Source of the DNA: RPQJ01 sp963778185
Lineage (GTDB): Bacteria; Pseudomonadota; Gammaproteobacteria; Steroidobacterales; Steroidobacteraceae
Direction: 5' to 3'
Assembly (NCBI GenBank): GCA_963778185.1
Contig: CAVZTF010000003.1
Span: 1,178,001-1,242,000 of the forward strand
Length of the DNA: 64,000 nt
Positions 8,678 through 17,558 of this stretch are shown in pieces (position 1 is the stretch's first letter; each line of letters opens with the position of its first letter). The notes beneath the pieces are model-generated. The model was not told where the DNA came from. It made no database searches and was given only the letters and a program-made list of their open reading frames with translations. Made by a program: the position numbers and the translations under genes.

Positions 8678-9328
8678 TCATTCGGCGTCGGGCTGCGCGT
8701 CCGGGCGCGCCGCAGCGAACGCCGGCAGGCCCTCGAGGTATGCAGTCACGGCTGCAAGGCGCGGGAACGCGGCCATGTCGATGGCGAAACGCCGTGCATT
8801 GAACACCTGCGGCACGACGAAGACGTCCGCGAGCGTCACGGCCGCGCCATGGCAGTGCAGGCCGTCGCCTGAATGGCGCATGACCAGGTCTTCCAGCGCC
8901 TCGAAGCCGCGGCCGATCCAGTGCCGGACCCAGCGATTGACCGCGTCGTCGCCCTGGCCGAATTCGGTCCGCAGGTATTGCAGCACCCTGAGGTTGTTCA
9001 ACGGGTGGATGTCGCAGGCCACGGCAAGCGCCATGGCACGCACCACGGCGCGGTCCTGCGCGCTGCCGGGCAGCAGCGGCGGGTCGGGCCTGATCTCCTC
9101 GAGGTACTCGCAGATCGCGAGTGACTGCGCGAGAAAGAAACCGTCGTGCTCGAGCCCCGGCACCAGTCCCTGCGGATTGAGGGACAGGTAGTCCGCCTGG
9201 CGCTGCTCGCCGCCGTCGCGCAGCAGGTGCTTGGGCACGGACTCGTAGGCGAGGCCCTTGAGGTTCAGCGCGATGCGCACGCGGAACGCGGCGGAGCTTC
9301 GCCAATACGTGTAGAGCTGCAGCGGCAT
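8678..9328 (-). CDS. maiA: Maleylacetoacetate/maleylpyruvate isomerase (zeta-class GST)
   Basis: 216 aa with a thioredoxin-fold N-terminal half and an all-helical C-terminal half typical of zeta glutathione transferases. The active-site motif is SSAAFRVRIALNLKGL; the first Ser pair is kept, while the Cys often seen in SSCSWRVRIAL is Ala. NPQGLVPGL and QSLAICEYLEE (glutathione contacts) are also conserved. The enzyme isomerises the cis-double bond of maleylacetoacetate (homogentisate pathway) or maleylpyruvate (gentisate pathway) with glutathione. The gene lies 18 bp after an FAH-family hydrolase that would act on its product. The two cannot be assigned to one pathway because no ring-cleavage dioxygenase is in the window. 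Confidence 0.85.
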   Translation of the reverse strand: MPLQLYTYWRSSAAFRVRIALNLKGLAYESVPKHLLRDGGEQRQADYLSLNPQGLVPGLEHDGFFLAQSLAICEYLEEIRPDPPLLPGSAQDRAVVRAMALAVACDIHPLNNLRVLQYLRTEFGQGDDAVNRWVRHWIGRGFEALEDLVMRHSGDGLHCHGAAVTLADVFVVPQVFNARRFAIDMAAFPRLAAVTAYLEGLPAFAAARPDAQPDAE

Positions 9329-9346
9329 GGACCTGGCCTCGCGGGT

Positions 9347-10033
9347 TCAGACGATCGTGGTACGCAGCGTGTCGAGGCCGTCGATGCCGCCGACGAGGCT
9401 GTCCCCGCGCTGCACCGGGCCGACGCCGGCCGGCGTGCCGGTGAAGACCAGGTCGCCCGGCCGCAGTTCGAACAGCTTCGAGAGCTCCGCGATGATCTCG
9501 GGCACGTCCCAGACCATCTCCGAGAGGTCTGCATGCTGCCGTGTCTCGCCGTTCACCTCGAGCCAGATCACCCCGCGCTCCAGGTGCCCGACGTCGGCGA
9601 CGCGACGGATCGCGCTGATGGGCGCGGAGTGATCGAAGCCCTTCGCGACATCCCAGGGCCGGCCCTGCTCGCGGGCCGCGGACTGCAGGTCGCGGCGCGT
9701 CAGGTCGTTGCCGACGGCGTAGCCGAAGACGTGCGCGAGTGCGCTCGCGACCGGGATATCCTGCCCGCCCTCCCCGATCGCGACGACCAGCTCGATCTCG
9801 TGGTGGAGGTTCGCCGTGCACGACGGGTACCGAACCGCCGCGCCGTTCGGCACCACTGCATCGGCGGGCTTCATGAAGAAGAACGGCGGATCGCGCTCGG
9901 GGTCCGCCCCCATCTCGAGCGCGTGGGCCGCATAATTGCGGCCGACGCAGTAGATGCGGTGCACCGGAAAGCGCGCGACGCTGCCGGCGACCTCCACGGT
10001 GGCCGCGATGGGCGGAGCAAATTCGAGGGTCAT
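9347..10033 (-). CDS. FAH-family hydrolase (fumarylpyruvate hydrolase-like)
   Basis: 228 aa, the short form of the fumarylacetoacetate hydrolase family. Motifs: IYCVGRNYAAHALEMG, HHEIELVVAIGEGG (metal-binding glutamates), GNDLTRRDLQ and VFTGTPAGVGPVQRGD. This size and these motifs fit fumarylpyruvate hydrolase or 2-hydroxyhepta-2,4-diene-1,7-dioate isomerase-type enzymes rather than the longer eukaryotic-type FAH. Its ATG overlaps the ubiC stop as ATGA, so translation is coupled. The zeta-GST gene follows at once. Together they form an isomerase/hydrolase pair that would end aromatic ring catabolism by yielding fumarate and pyruvate (gentisate route) or acetoacetate. The choice of substrate is inference. 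Confidence 0.85.
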   Translation of the reverse strand: MTLEFAPPIAATVEVAGSVARFPVHRIYCVGRNYAAHALEMGADPERDPPFFFMKPADAVVPNGAAVRYPSCTANLHHEIELVVAIGEGGQDIPVASALAHVFGYAVGNDLTRRDLQSAAREQGRPWDVAKGFDHSAPISAIRRVADVGHLERGVIWLEVNGETRQHADLSEMVWDVPEIIAELSKLFELRPGDLVFTGTPAGVGPVQRGDSLVGGIDGLDTLRTTIV

Positions 10034-10596
10034 GGCGGACTCCCTTGCGGCCCGGGTCCCGGGCCGCACTGGCCGAGCGTCGGCAGGAAGACTTCCTGGA
10101 CGAGTATGGGCGCGCCGGAAAGCTGGTAGACCGCGCGCCTCGCCCACAGCAGATTCGCGTCGCCGGGCGCAGCGCCCGCGGCGAGCGCGAGCTCGTCGTC
10201 ACACGGCAGTCCGCGATACTCGAGCGGCTCCCGGCTGACGTCGTGCCGGCCGAGCAGTGACACCCCGAGCGCGGAATCGCCCAGCTCGGCGAGCCACGGA
10301 TGCTTCCGCACGCTCGAGTCCGGGAAGAGCGACTGCGCGAAGATCCAGCGCGCCTCGCCGCAGGCGAATTCGATCTCGCGCACGAGGCAGCCGGCGTCGC
10401 CCACGCCCATCCGGCGCGCAGCGGCGCGGCCGAGCGGCGCAGGCGCGAGGCGCAGCAGGCTGAACCTCGTCGCCTCGCCACAGGCCCGCACCACCCGCGC
10501 CGTGAGCAGTCCTGGCTCGGCGAGCCACGGATGCAAGACGGCCGGCGCGCGCTGCAGGCAGTCGTCGAGGCGCACCCAGTCTGCGGCGGCCGGCAT
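10030..10596 (-). CDS. ubiC: Chorismate lyase (chorismate--pyruvate lyase)
   Basis: 188 aa, starting at an ATG (10594-10596) 5 bp after the acyl-CoA dehydrogenase stop. UbiC hallmarks are in order: a PWLAEPGLLTARVVRACG opening, the CLVREIEFACGEARWIFAQS strand pair, FPDSSVRKHPWLAELGDSAL followed by GVSLLGR, and the C-terminal WARRAVYQLSGAPILVQEVF with the catalytic Glu. It splits chorismate into 4-hydroxybenzoate and pyruvate, the first committed step of ubiquinone biosynthesis. There is no ubiA beside it, which is the usual partner. It sits inside a catabolic-looking cluster instead, with its stop overlapping the next start. Confidence 0.85.
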   Translation of the reverse strand: MPAAADWVRLDDCLQRAPAVLHPWLAEPGLLTARVVRACGEATRFSLLRLAPAPLGRAAARRMGVGDAGCLVREIEFACGEARWIFAQSLFPDSSVRKHPWLAELGDSALGVSLLGRHDVSREPLEYRGLPCDDELALAAGAAPGDANLLWARRAVYQLSGAPILVQEVFLPTLGQCGPGPGPQGSPP

Positions 10597-10601
10597 GGCG
10601 A

Positions 10602-12383
10602 TCAGAAGTTCTCCGCGCTCAATGCCATGATCGACCCGCTGCCCGCGCGAATCGCGGCGCCGTAGGCGATGCAGCGTGGCAGGACCTGCTCGGCGTAGAA
10701 CTTCGCCATTACCACCTGTGCCTCGAGGAAGGCCTTGTCGCCGCCCGACGCGAGCTGATCCAGCGCCACGAGCGCGCCGCGTGCGAGCTGCCAGCCACCG
10801 ATGACCGTGCCGATCAACATCAGGTAGTTGAAGGCCGCGGCGCCCGGCAGCTCGGCATCGCGCTTCTCTCCCGTCAGTATGTGCGTGGAGCACTGCACCA
10901 GCTCGTCGAGTCCGCGTGCGAGCGCTTGCCGGACGACTGCGACGTCGTCGCCCGCATTGGCGAGCGGAGCATCGACAGAACGCATCTCCGACACGAACGC
11001 CGCGACGGTTGCCCCACCGTCGCGGAGCAGCTTGCGGCCCACGAGGTCGACGGCCTGGATCGCGTTCGTACCCTCGTAGATGGGCGCGATGCGGGCGTCG
11101 CGGTAGTACTGCGCGATGCCCGTCTCCTCGACATATCCCATGCCGCCGTGCACCTGGATGCCGTACGAGGTCGCCTCGAGCGCCGCCTCGGTGACCCAGG
11201 CCTTCGCGATCGGCGTGAGCAGGTCCGCGCGCGCCTGGTAGAGCGCGGCCTCGGCCGCGTCGGAGCCGTGCGCGGAGCGATCGAGACAGCCTGCGGTGTA
11301 ATAGCACACGGCGCGGCCCGCTTGCGCCAGCGCCCGCATGGTGAGCAGCATGCGCCGCACGTCGGGGTGCCGGATGATCGCGACGCGTCCCTTTTCGCCC
11401 GGCGCCCGGCCCTGCACGCGCTCGCGCGCGTAGGCCACCGACTGCTGGTAGGAGCGGTCCGCGAGGCCCACGCCCTGCACGCCGACACCGAGCCGCATGT
11501 AGTTCATCATCGTGAACATCGCGGCAAGGCCTTCGTTCGGCCGACCGACCATGAAGCCTTGCGCGCCGCCCTCGTCGCCGAACGCCATCACGCATGTCGG
11601 GCTCGCGTGGATGCCCATCTTGTGCTCGACCGACACCGGGTAGTTGTCGTTGCGCTCGCCGATGGAGCCGTCGGCGTTCACCTTGTACTTCGGCACGATG
11701 AACAGCGAGATGCCCTTCACGCCCGGGGGCGCGTCCGGCAGGCGCGCAAGCACGAGGTGCACGATATTCTCGGCCATGGGGTGGTCGCCCCAGGTGATGT
11801 AGATCTTGCGACCCGTGATGAGATAGCGGTCGCCGCTCGGCACGGCGCGCGTCGTGAGGCTCGCGAGGTCCGAGCCTGCCTGGGGCTCCGTCAGGCACAT
11901 CGTGCCCGACCATTGGCCCGAGATCAGTTTCTCGAGATAGCCCGCCTTCAGCTCGTCGGTCGCGTGGCGGTCCATGGCGAGAATCGCGCCCTGTGACAAC
12001 TCGGGACACAGGGCGAACGAAACGTTCGCGGCGGCCCACATCTCGTCGCAGGCGACTGCAACTGCCTTCGGCAGGCCCTGTCCGCCGAACCCGGGCGTGC
12101 TCGCGATGCCGGGCCAGCCGCCTTCGCAGAACTTCGCGTACGCCTCGGTGAACTCGGCGGGCACCTGCACCGCGCGGTCGACCACTTGCACGCCCTGCTG
12201 GTCGCCCAGCCAGTTGATCGGCGCGAGCACGCCCCCCGCGAATTTCGCCGCCTCCTCGAGGACCGCGTCCACGGTGTCGCCGTCGACCGAATCGAAGTCG
12301 GGCAGCGCCGTCACCTCCTTGAACCCGCCGAGGTGCTCGATCGTGAAACGCATCTGCTTGAGGGGTGCCTGGTAGGCGGTCAT
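10602..12383 (-). CDS. Acyl-CoA dehydrogenase, DmdC-like family
   Basis: 593 aa, longer than short-chain acyl-CoA dehydrogenases (about 380). It has the extra N-terminal segment (YQAPLKQMRF..) and extra C-terminal domain of the family that includes 3-methylmercaptopropionyl-CoA dehydrogenase. Conserved FAD/substrate motifs are CLTEPQAGSDLASL, KIYITWGDH and VHGGMGYVEETGIAQYYRDAR. The catalytic base is the Glu of IAPIYEGTNAIQ. It oxidises acyl-CoA to enoyl-CoA and passes electrons to ETF. The start is the ATG at 12381-12383, which gives the standard MTAYQAPLKQM N-terminus. It heads a minus-strand cluster with ubiC, the FAH hydrolase and maiA. The real substrate is unknown. Confidence 0.88.
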   Translation of the reverse strand: MTAYQAPLKQMRFTIEHLGGFKEVTALPDFDSVDGDTVDAVLEEAAKFAGGVLAPINWLGDQQGVQVVDRAVQVPAEFTEAYAKFCEGGWPGIASTPGFGGQGLPKAVAVACDEMWAAANVSFALCPELSQGAILAMDRHATDELKAGYLEKLISGQWSGTMCLTEPQAGSDLASLTTRAVPSGDRYLITGRKIYITWGDHPMAENIVHLVLARLPDAPPGVKGISLFIVPKYKVNADGSIGERNDNYPVSVEHKMGIHASPTCVMAFGDEGGAQGFMVGRPNEGLAAMFTMMNYMRLGVGVQGVGLADRSYQQSVAYARERVQGRAPGEKGRVAIIRHPDVRRMLLTMRALAQAGRAVCYYTAGCLDRSAHGSDAAEAALYQARADLLTPIAKAWVTEAALEATSYGIQVHGGMGYVEETGIAQYYRDARIAPIYEGTNAIQAVDLVGRKLLRDGGATVAAFVSEMRSVDAPLANAGDDVAVVRQALARGLDELVQCSTHILTGEKRDAELPGAAAFNYLMLIGTVIGGWQLARGALVALDQLASGGDKAFLEAQVVMAKFYAEQVLPRCIAYGAAIRAGSGSIMALSAENF

Positions 12384-12488
12384 GGCGGCTCCGGGATTTC
12401 TCTTTTGCTGTGCAGCAATTCTGCCTCGTCGGGCCGGCCCGCGCCATGCGGGGTGGTTACAATGGCAGCCCGCAGGAGAATCCGACGC

Positions 12489-12944
12489 ATGAGCATCTGG
12501 CATCGCCCGTACACACTGGAGGAACTCCAGCAGCAGTCCCGCAACTCCATGGACGGGCACCTCGGCATCCAGTTCACCGAGATCGGGCCGGACTTCGTGC
12601 GCGCGACCATGCCGGTCGACCGACGCACCCAGCAGCCGTTCGGCCTGCTGCACGGCGGCGCCTCGGTCGTGCTGGCGGAAACGCTGGGCAGCGTCGGCGC
12701 CAACCTGTGCCTCGATCCGGAGGGGTTCTTCGCGGTCGGCCAGGAGATCAACGCGAACCACCTGCGCGGGGTCCGCTCCGGCCGTGTCACCGGGACGGCG
12801 CGACCGATCTACCTCGGCGCTCGCTCGCAGGTCTGGGAGATCCGCATCGAAGACGAGAAAGGGCGCCTGACCTGCATTTCCCGGCTGACGATGGCGGTGG
12901 TCCGGGGCAGGCCCCCGACCCTCGCCGCGGGCGCGCAGGCATGA
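12489..12944 (+). CDS. PaaI/YdiI-type hotdog thioesterase
   Basis: 151 aa, a single hotdog fold. The active-site segment QPFGLLHGGASVVLAETLGS carries the conserved HGG and the catalytic Glu of the 4-hydroxybenzoyl-CoA thioesterase/YdiI class, and GQEINANHLRG is a typical second motif. The family hydrolyses acyl-CoA or aroyl-CoA thioesters (EntH/YdiI proofreading, MenI, PaaI). It is transcribed divergently from the acyl-CoA dehydrogenase with a 105-bp shared upstream region. It overlaps the next gene by 4 bp (ATGA), so it is probably read with lptM-polA. Substrate not determinable. Confidence 0.85.
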   Translation: MSIWHRPYTLEELQQQSRNSMDGHLGIQFTEIGPDFVRATMPVDRRTQQPFGLLHGGASVVLAETLGSVGANLCLDPEGFFAVGQEINANHLRGVRSGRVTGTARPIYLGARSQVWEIRIEDEKGRLTCISRLTMAVVRGRPPTLAAGAQA

Positions 12945-13126
12945 GGCCGGCCGCGCTCCTGCTGGTGGTCGCAGTGAGTTGCCTCGCAGGCTGCGGCGTG
13001 AAGGGCGCGCTCTACCTCCCGGAGAAACCGAGCGAAGTGATCATCCGCCCCGCGCCCGGGACGGAGCCGACGGCGGGCGAGCCCGCGCCTGCGTCGGCCG
13101 CCGAGCCGGAAGAGCCCCGTGACTGA
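12941..13126 (+). CDS. lptM: LptM-like small outer-membrane lipoprotein
   Basis: 61 aa with a lipoprotein signal and lipobox (LAGC) followed by the signature CGVKGALYLPEKP, the hallmark of LptM/YifL proteins (CGxKGPLYLP). LptM stabilises the LptD/LptE lipopolysaccharide translocon and promotes its disulfide maturation. The rest is a Pro/Ala/Glu-rich tail. The ATG overlaps the preceding thioesterase stop, and its own end overlaps the GTG start of polA by 8 bp, so the three genes are translationally coupled. In many gammaproteobacteria lptM lies near lysA/dapF instead. Confidence 0.8.
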   Translation: MRPAALLLVVAVSCLAGCGVKGALYLPEKPSEVIIRPAPGTEPTAGEPAPASAAEPEEPRD

Positions 13127-15857
13127 ATCGCGCACCCTGGTGCTGGTCGACGGCTCGTCGTACCTGTACCGGGCCTTCCACGCGCTTCCGCCGCTCGCCA
13201 ATTCCAGGGGCGAACCGACGGGCGCCGTGCTCGGCGTGCTCAACATGCTGGCGAAGCTCGTGAAGGAACTCGACCCGCCGCTGGTCGGGGTCGTGTTCGA
13301 CGCGCCGGGCAAGACGTTCCGCGACGAGTTGTTCGCGGAGTACAAGGCGCACCGCCCGCCCATGCCCGACGACCTGCGCGCGCAGGTACAGCCCCTGATC
13401 GAGGCGGTCGAGGCCATGGGACTGCCGCTGCTCCGGGTCGAGGGCGTCGAGGCGGACGACGTCATCGGCACGCTGGCGCGCCGCGCGGCGCAGCAGGGCC
13501 TCAAGGTCGTGATCTCCACCGGCGACAAGGACATGGCGCAGCTGGTGGACGACCGCATCTCGCTGGTGAACACCATGACCGGCAGCACGCTCGACCGGGC
13601 GGGCGTCAAGATCAAGTTCGACGTCTACCCCGAGCAGATCGTCGACTACCTTGCGCTGACCGGCGACGCCTCCGACAACATTCCCGGCGTGCCCAAGGTC
13701 GGACCGAAGACGGCCGCGAAATGGCTGAACCAGTTCCGCACGGTCGACAACCTGCTCGAGCACCAGGACGAGATCGAGGGCAAGGTGGGCGAGAGCCTGC
13801 GCGCCCACACCGGCGACCTCGCGCTGTCGCGGAAGCTCGCGACCATCGACTGCGACCTCGGTCTCGACCTCGAGCCGCGCCAGCTCGCGCCGGCGCCGCC
13901 CGACATCGAGCGCCTGCGCGACCTCTACACGAGACTCGAGTTGCGCTCGCTGCTGAAGCAACTGCCAGGTGGCGAGCCAGCGCTGCCGTCCCCGGCGCAC
14001 CCACCGGCCGCCCAGCCCGGACCCGCGACGGAATCACCCTCCGCACTCGCGCGCAACTACGAAGTGGTGCTCGCCGAAGTGCAGTTCCGCGACTGGCTCG
14101 CACGGCTGGAGCGTGCCGACCTCGTCTCGTTCGACACGGAGACGACTTCGCTCGACTACATGCAGGCGGAGATCGTCGGCGTGTCGTTCTGTGTCGAGCC
14201 CGGTCACGCCGCCTACGTACCGCTCGCGCACACCTACCCCGGTGCGCCGGACCAGCTCGGGCGCGACCACGTGCTCGGCGCGCTCAAGCCGCTGCTCGAG
14301 GACGCGTCGCACGCCAAGGTCGGCCACCACCTGAAATACGACGCCCACGTGCTGCGCAACCACGGCATCGAGTTGCGCGGCATGAGGTACGACTCGATGC
14401 TCGAGTCGTACGTGCTCAACAGCACGGCCACGCGCCACGACCTCGATTCCACGGCGCGAACCTACCTCGGCGTCGAGACGATCCACTACGAGGACGTCGC
14501 CGGCAAGGGCGCGAAACAGCTGCCGTTCAGCGAAGTGCCGGTCGAGCGGGCCGGTGAGTATTCCGCCGAGGATGCCGACGTCTCGCTGCGCCTGCACCGT
14601 GCGCTGTGGCCGCAGATCGAGCGACTGCCGAAGCTGCGCCGGCTGTACGAGGAGATCGAGCAGCCGCTGGTCCCCGTGCTCCTCGACATGGAGCACCTCG
14701 GCGTCCTCATCGACACCACGATGCTGCGCAGGCAAAGCCACGAGATCGCCAGGAGCCTGCTCGAGCTGCAGGCGCGCGCGCACGCGGCCGCGGGCACGAC
14801 GTTCAACCTCGACTCGCCGAAGCAACTGCAGGAAGTGCTGTTCGGCAAGCTCGGCCTGCCCGTGCAGCGCAAGACCGCCACCGGCCAGCCCTCGACGGCC
14901 GAGGACGTGCTCGAGGAACTGGCGGGCGACTACGAGCTGCCCCGGATCATCCTCGACTACCGCGGGCTCGCGAAGCTCAAATCGACCTACACGGACAAGC
15001 TGCCGGGCCAGGTCGACCCGCGCACGGGCCGAGTGCACACCTCGTATCACCAGGCGGTGGCGGCCACGGGCCGCCTGTCCTCGACTGACCCGAACCTGCA
15101 GAACATCCCCATTCGCACGCCCGAGGGTCGACGCATTCGCCAGGCGTTCGTCGCCCCATCGGGTCACGTTCTGATGGCGGCCGACTATTCGCAGATCGAA
15201 TTGCGAATAATGGCGCATTTGTCCGGTGATAAGAGTCTTTTGCAGGCATTTGCCGAAGATCTAGACATTCACCAGGCGACGGCCGCCGAGGTCTTCGGCA
15301 TGGAGCCTGCCCAGGTCACGGCGGACCAGCGCCGCGCCGCCAAGGCCATCAATTTCGGCCTGATCTACGGTATGTCGGCCTTCGGTCTCGCGCGGCAGCT
15401 CGGCATCGATCGCGGCGCGGCCCAGCGGTACGTCGACCTGTATTTCCAGCGCTACCCGGGCGTGAAGCGCTACATGGACGAGACCCGGGCGATGGCGCGC
15501 GACCAGGGCTACGTGGAAACGGTTGTCGGGCGGCGCTTGTACTTGCCCGATATTCGTTCACGAAACAATCAGTTACGCCAGTACGCCGAGCGCAGCGCGA
15601 TCAATGCGCCGATGCAGGGCACGGCCGCCGACATCATCAAGCGCGCGATGATCGACGTGCACGACTGGCTGCGGCCCCATGGCGCCGAGGCGCGAATCGT
15701 CATGCAGGTCCATGACGAACTGGTGCTGGAGGTCCAGTCAAGTGCGGCGGTGTGGGTCGAGCAGGGACTGAGAAAACGCATGGCCGCCGCCGCCGAGTTG
15801 CGTGTACCCCTCAAGGTCCAGGTCGGCGGCGGCGCGAACTGGGACGAGGCGCACTGA
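13119..15857 (+). CDS. polA: DNA polymerase I
   Basis: 912 aa, full length. The 5'-3' exonuclease domain (about 1-290) opens LVLVDGSSYLYRAFHALPPL and contains the Asp-rich EGVEADDVIGTLA. The 3'-5' exonuclease (about 320-510) keeps its metal ligands: FDTETTSLDYMQ (DxE), KVGHHLKYDAHVL and YSAEDADVS, so proofreading should be active. Polymerase motifs are ADYSQIELRIMAHLSGD (A), RRAAKAINFGLIYGMSAFGL (B, O helix) and MQVHDELVLEV (C). It fills gaps and removes RNA primers in replication and repair. The start is GTG at 13119, overlapping lptM. Short stretches around motif A (15180-15280) and 15536-15585 have clearly lower GC than the rest. Confidence 0.97.
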   Translation: MTESRTLVLVDGSSYLYRAFHALPPLANSRGEPTGAVLGVLNMLAKLVKELDPPLVGVVFDAPGKTFRDELFAEYKAHRPPMPDDLRAQVQPLIEAVEAMGLPLLRVEGVEADDVIGTLARRAAQQGLKVVISTGDKDMAQLVDDRISLVNTMTGSTLDRAGVKIKFDVYPEQIVDYLALTGDASDNIPGVPKVGPKTAAKWLNQFRTVDNLLEHQDEIEGKVGESLRAHTGDLALSRKLATIDCDLGLDLEPRQLAPAPPDIERLRDLYTRLELRSLLKQLPGGEPALPSPAHPPAAQPGPATESPSALARNYEVVLAEVQFRDWLARLERADLVSFDTETTSLDYMQAEIVGVSFCVEPGHAAYVPLAHTYPGAPDQLGRDHVLGALKPLLEDASHAKVGHHLKYDAHVLRNHGIELRGMRYDSMLESYVLNSTATRHDLDSTARTYLGVETIHYEDVAGKGAKQLPFSEVPVERAGEYSAEDADVSLRLHRALWPQIERLPKLRRLYEEIEQPLVPVLLDMEHLGVLIDTTMLRRQSHEIARSLLELQARAHAAAGTTFNLDSPKQLQEVLFGKLGLPVQRKTATGQPSTAEDVLEELAGDYELPRIILDYRGLAKLKSTYTDKLPGQVDPRTGRVHTSYHQAVAATGRLSSTDPNLQNIPIRTPEGRRIRQAFVAPSGHVLMAADYSQIELRIMAHLSGDKSLLQAFAEDLDIHQATAAEVFGMEPAQVTADQRRAAKAINFGLIYGMSAFGLARQLGIDRGAAQRYVDLYFQRYPGVKRYMDETRAMARDQGYVETVVGRRLYLPDIRSRNNQLRQYAERSAINAPMQGTAADIIKRAMIDVHDWLRPHGAEARIVMQVHDELVLEVQSSAAVWVEQGLRKRMAAAAELRVPLKVQVGGGANWDEAH

Positions 15858-15966
15858 ATCACAGAGACCTTCGGGCCACGGGTCGAGATGGAGATGTGCT
15901 TGCAGCACCCGCGGCCCGCGACGAGTACGATCCCGGCACCATTAACAGCACGTGAGGCACGAAGTA

Positions 15967-16515
15967 ATGCGTAACAAGATGATTGCGGTGGCCGCGACCC
16001 TTGCCGGGCTGGCCGCTTTCCCGACTTTCGCGGCGGACAACGGCATCTACCTCGGTGGCAGCGTCGGTCAGAGCGGCGTGCAGGCCGACGACCTCGGGTT
16101 CGACGGCGGCGATTACGACGCCAGCGCAACGGGATTCAAGGCCATCGCGGGCTGGCGATTTCTCGACTGGCTGGCGGTCGAGGCAAATTATGTTGACCTG
16201 GGTGCCGGCGACGACACCGTCGACGGGGACAAGCTGGAAGTCGATGCCAATGGCATCAGCTTGTCCTTGCTCGGGTTTCTCCCCATCGGCCCGGTCGACG
16301 TGTTCGCTCGCGTGGGCGCCATCGACTGGAATGCCGACGTCAGCTCGCCGGGTTTCGGGTCGGTCAGCGACGACGGTACCGACCTCACTTACGGCGCCGG
16401 CGCCCAGTTCCGCGTCTGGAGCCTTGCCATCCGGGCGGAGTACGAGATCTTCGACATTTCCGATGCCGACACGGTCGACATGATTTCGCTCGGAGTGACC
16501 TGGACGTTCCTCTGA
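15967..16515 (+). CDS. Outer-membrane beta-barrel protein (OmpA/OmpW-like fold)
   Basis: 182 aa from the ATG at 15967 (an upstream GTG at 15952 is possible). A signal peptide ends at TFAA, then NGIYLGGSVGQSGV starts an eight-stranded porin-like barrel. Alternating strands include ATGFKAIAGWRFLDWLAVEAN, and the chain ends in an aromatic residue pattern (VTWTFL) typical for BAM recognition. Acidic loops (GDDTVDGDKLEVD) are prominent. A strong terminator follows. It is a paralogue of the next gene. The role (structural, adhesion or channel) is not determinable. Confidence 0.8.
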   Translation: MRNKMIAVAATLAGLAAFPTFAADNGIYLGGSVGQSGVQADDLGFDGGDYDASATGFKAIAGWRFLDWLAVEANYVDLGAGDDTVDGDKLEVDANGISLSLLGFLPIGPVDVFARVGAIDWNADVSSPGFGSVSDDGTDLTYGAGAQFRVWSLAIRAEYEIFDISDADTVDMISLGVTWTFL

Positions 16516-16535
16516 ACTGAGATTGGTCGAAACCG

Positions 16536-16566
16536 GGCCGGCGCGCTGCGGTGCGCCGGCCTTTTT
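16536..16566 (+). terminator. Rho-independent terminator after the first beta-barrel gene
   Basis: A perfect 9-bp GC-rich stem (ggccggcgc at 16536-16544 with gcgccggcc at 16553-16561) and an 8-nt loop, followed by ttttt. It lies 20 bp past the gene's stop. Confidence 0.85.
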
Positions 16567-16714
16567 GTTGCTTTTCAGTCACATAGGCATTTCTAAGGAT
16601 CGTAACCGCGGCGGTTTGGAGTAGCCTTTTCAGTTGGAACGGACCGTTGCGGAAAACAGACATCACGGTTCGAAAAGTGCCTGAGGCACGTCCATCGTCA
16701 AGGAAGGATGCTCT

Positions 16715-17305
16715 ATGAGACTTACCATTGCGTTGTTTGCAGCCCTCGGACTGTTGTCGTCGGCCGCATTCGCCGGCGAGGAGTCGGGCCTCTATGTGGG
16801 CGCTGGCGTGGGCCAGGCGAACATGCAGATTGACAGCTTCGACCTCGGGGACGGGCTGAGCTACAAGTTCGACTCGGACGACACCGTATTCAAGGTTTTT
16901 GGCGGGTGGCGTTTCAACAAATACATCGCCGTGGAACTGGACTACGTCGATCTCGGGTCGATGTCGGACACGTTGAAATACGACACCGGCGAGGGAGTCG
17001 TTGACGTCGATACCGACATCGAGGTGAGCGGTTTCGCGCCGTACCTCGTCGGCACGCTGCCGATCGGCATCTTCGAGGTCTCCGCCAAGCTCGGATATGT
17101 GTTTTATGACGTTGACGGCAAGGTCAGCTCGGACTTCTTCGGTGAGAACGACAGCTTCAGTGACAGCGACGAAGACCTTGCGTACGGCATCGGCTTTGGC
17201 GTGACGCTGTTCGATCACCTCAACACGAAGCTCGAGTACGAGGTCATCGACGTCAGTGACGTGGACTTGGACGCCATCTGGCTGACCGGTGCGTGGAGGT
17301 TCTGA
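16715..17305 (+). CDS. Outer-membrane beta-barrel protein, paralogue
   Basis: 196 aa. The signal peptide (about 1-20, ending AFA) precedes EESGLYVGAGVGQANMQ. Alternating strands include VFKVFGGWRFNKYIAVELDY (parallel to GWRFLDWLAVEANYVDLG in the upstream gene), and the last residues are LTGAWRF, ending in Phe as barrel proteins do. Loops are Asp/Ser-rich. The ATG has a strong ribosome-binding site (aaggaagga). The terminator between the two barrel genes shows that this copy has its own promoter. Function unknown. Confidence 0.8.
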   Translation: MRLTIALFAALGLLSSAAFAGEESGLYVGAGVGQANMQIDSFDLGDGLSYKFDSDDTVFKVFGGWRFNKYIAVELDYVDLGSMSDTLKYDTGEGVVDVDTDIEVSGFAPYLVGTLPIGIFEVSAKLGYVFYDVDGKVSSDFFGENDSFSDSDEDLAYGIGFGVTLFDHLNTKLEYEVIDVSDVDLDAIWLTGAWRF

Positions 17306-17412
17306 GTTCCTTCGGTAGGTGCTCATTGACTCGAGGAACAGTCAATATCTTCTGAATTATAAGGTCTATTTTACTTATTCTATAGCGGCTATTGACCTGT
17401 TTTTCTATTGAT

Positions 17413-17448
17413 CGCGCCGCTGGCCATCCCGCCGCGGCGCGTTTTTTT
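17413..17448 (+). terminator. Rho-independent terminator after the second beta-barrel gene
   Basis: The 8-bp stem cgcgccgc (17413-17420) with gcggcgcg (17434-17441) has a 13-nt loop and is followed by seven t. It lies about 110 bp past the stop, after an AT-rich stretch. Confidence 0.8.
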
Positions 17449-17558
17449 CGGGCGCGTCTTCAGCCTGGGAACTTTGTGCGGGGGGGCTGCTCTAATTTTC
17501 CGAGCGTCCTAACCGACGCTCGTCGCTCGCCTACCTCCCTGGGCGTGCGACTACCCGG

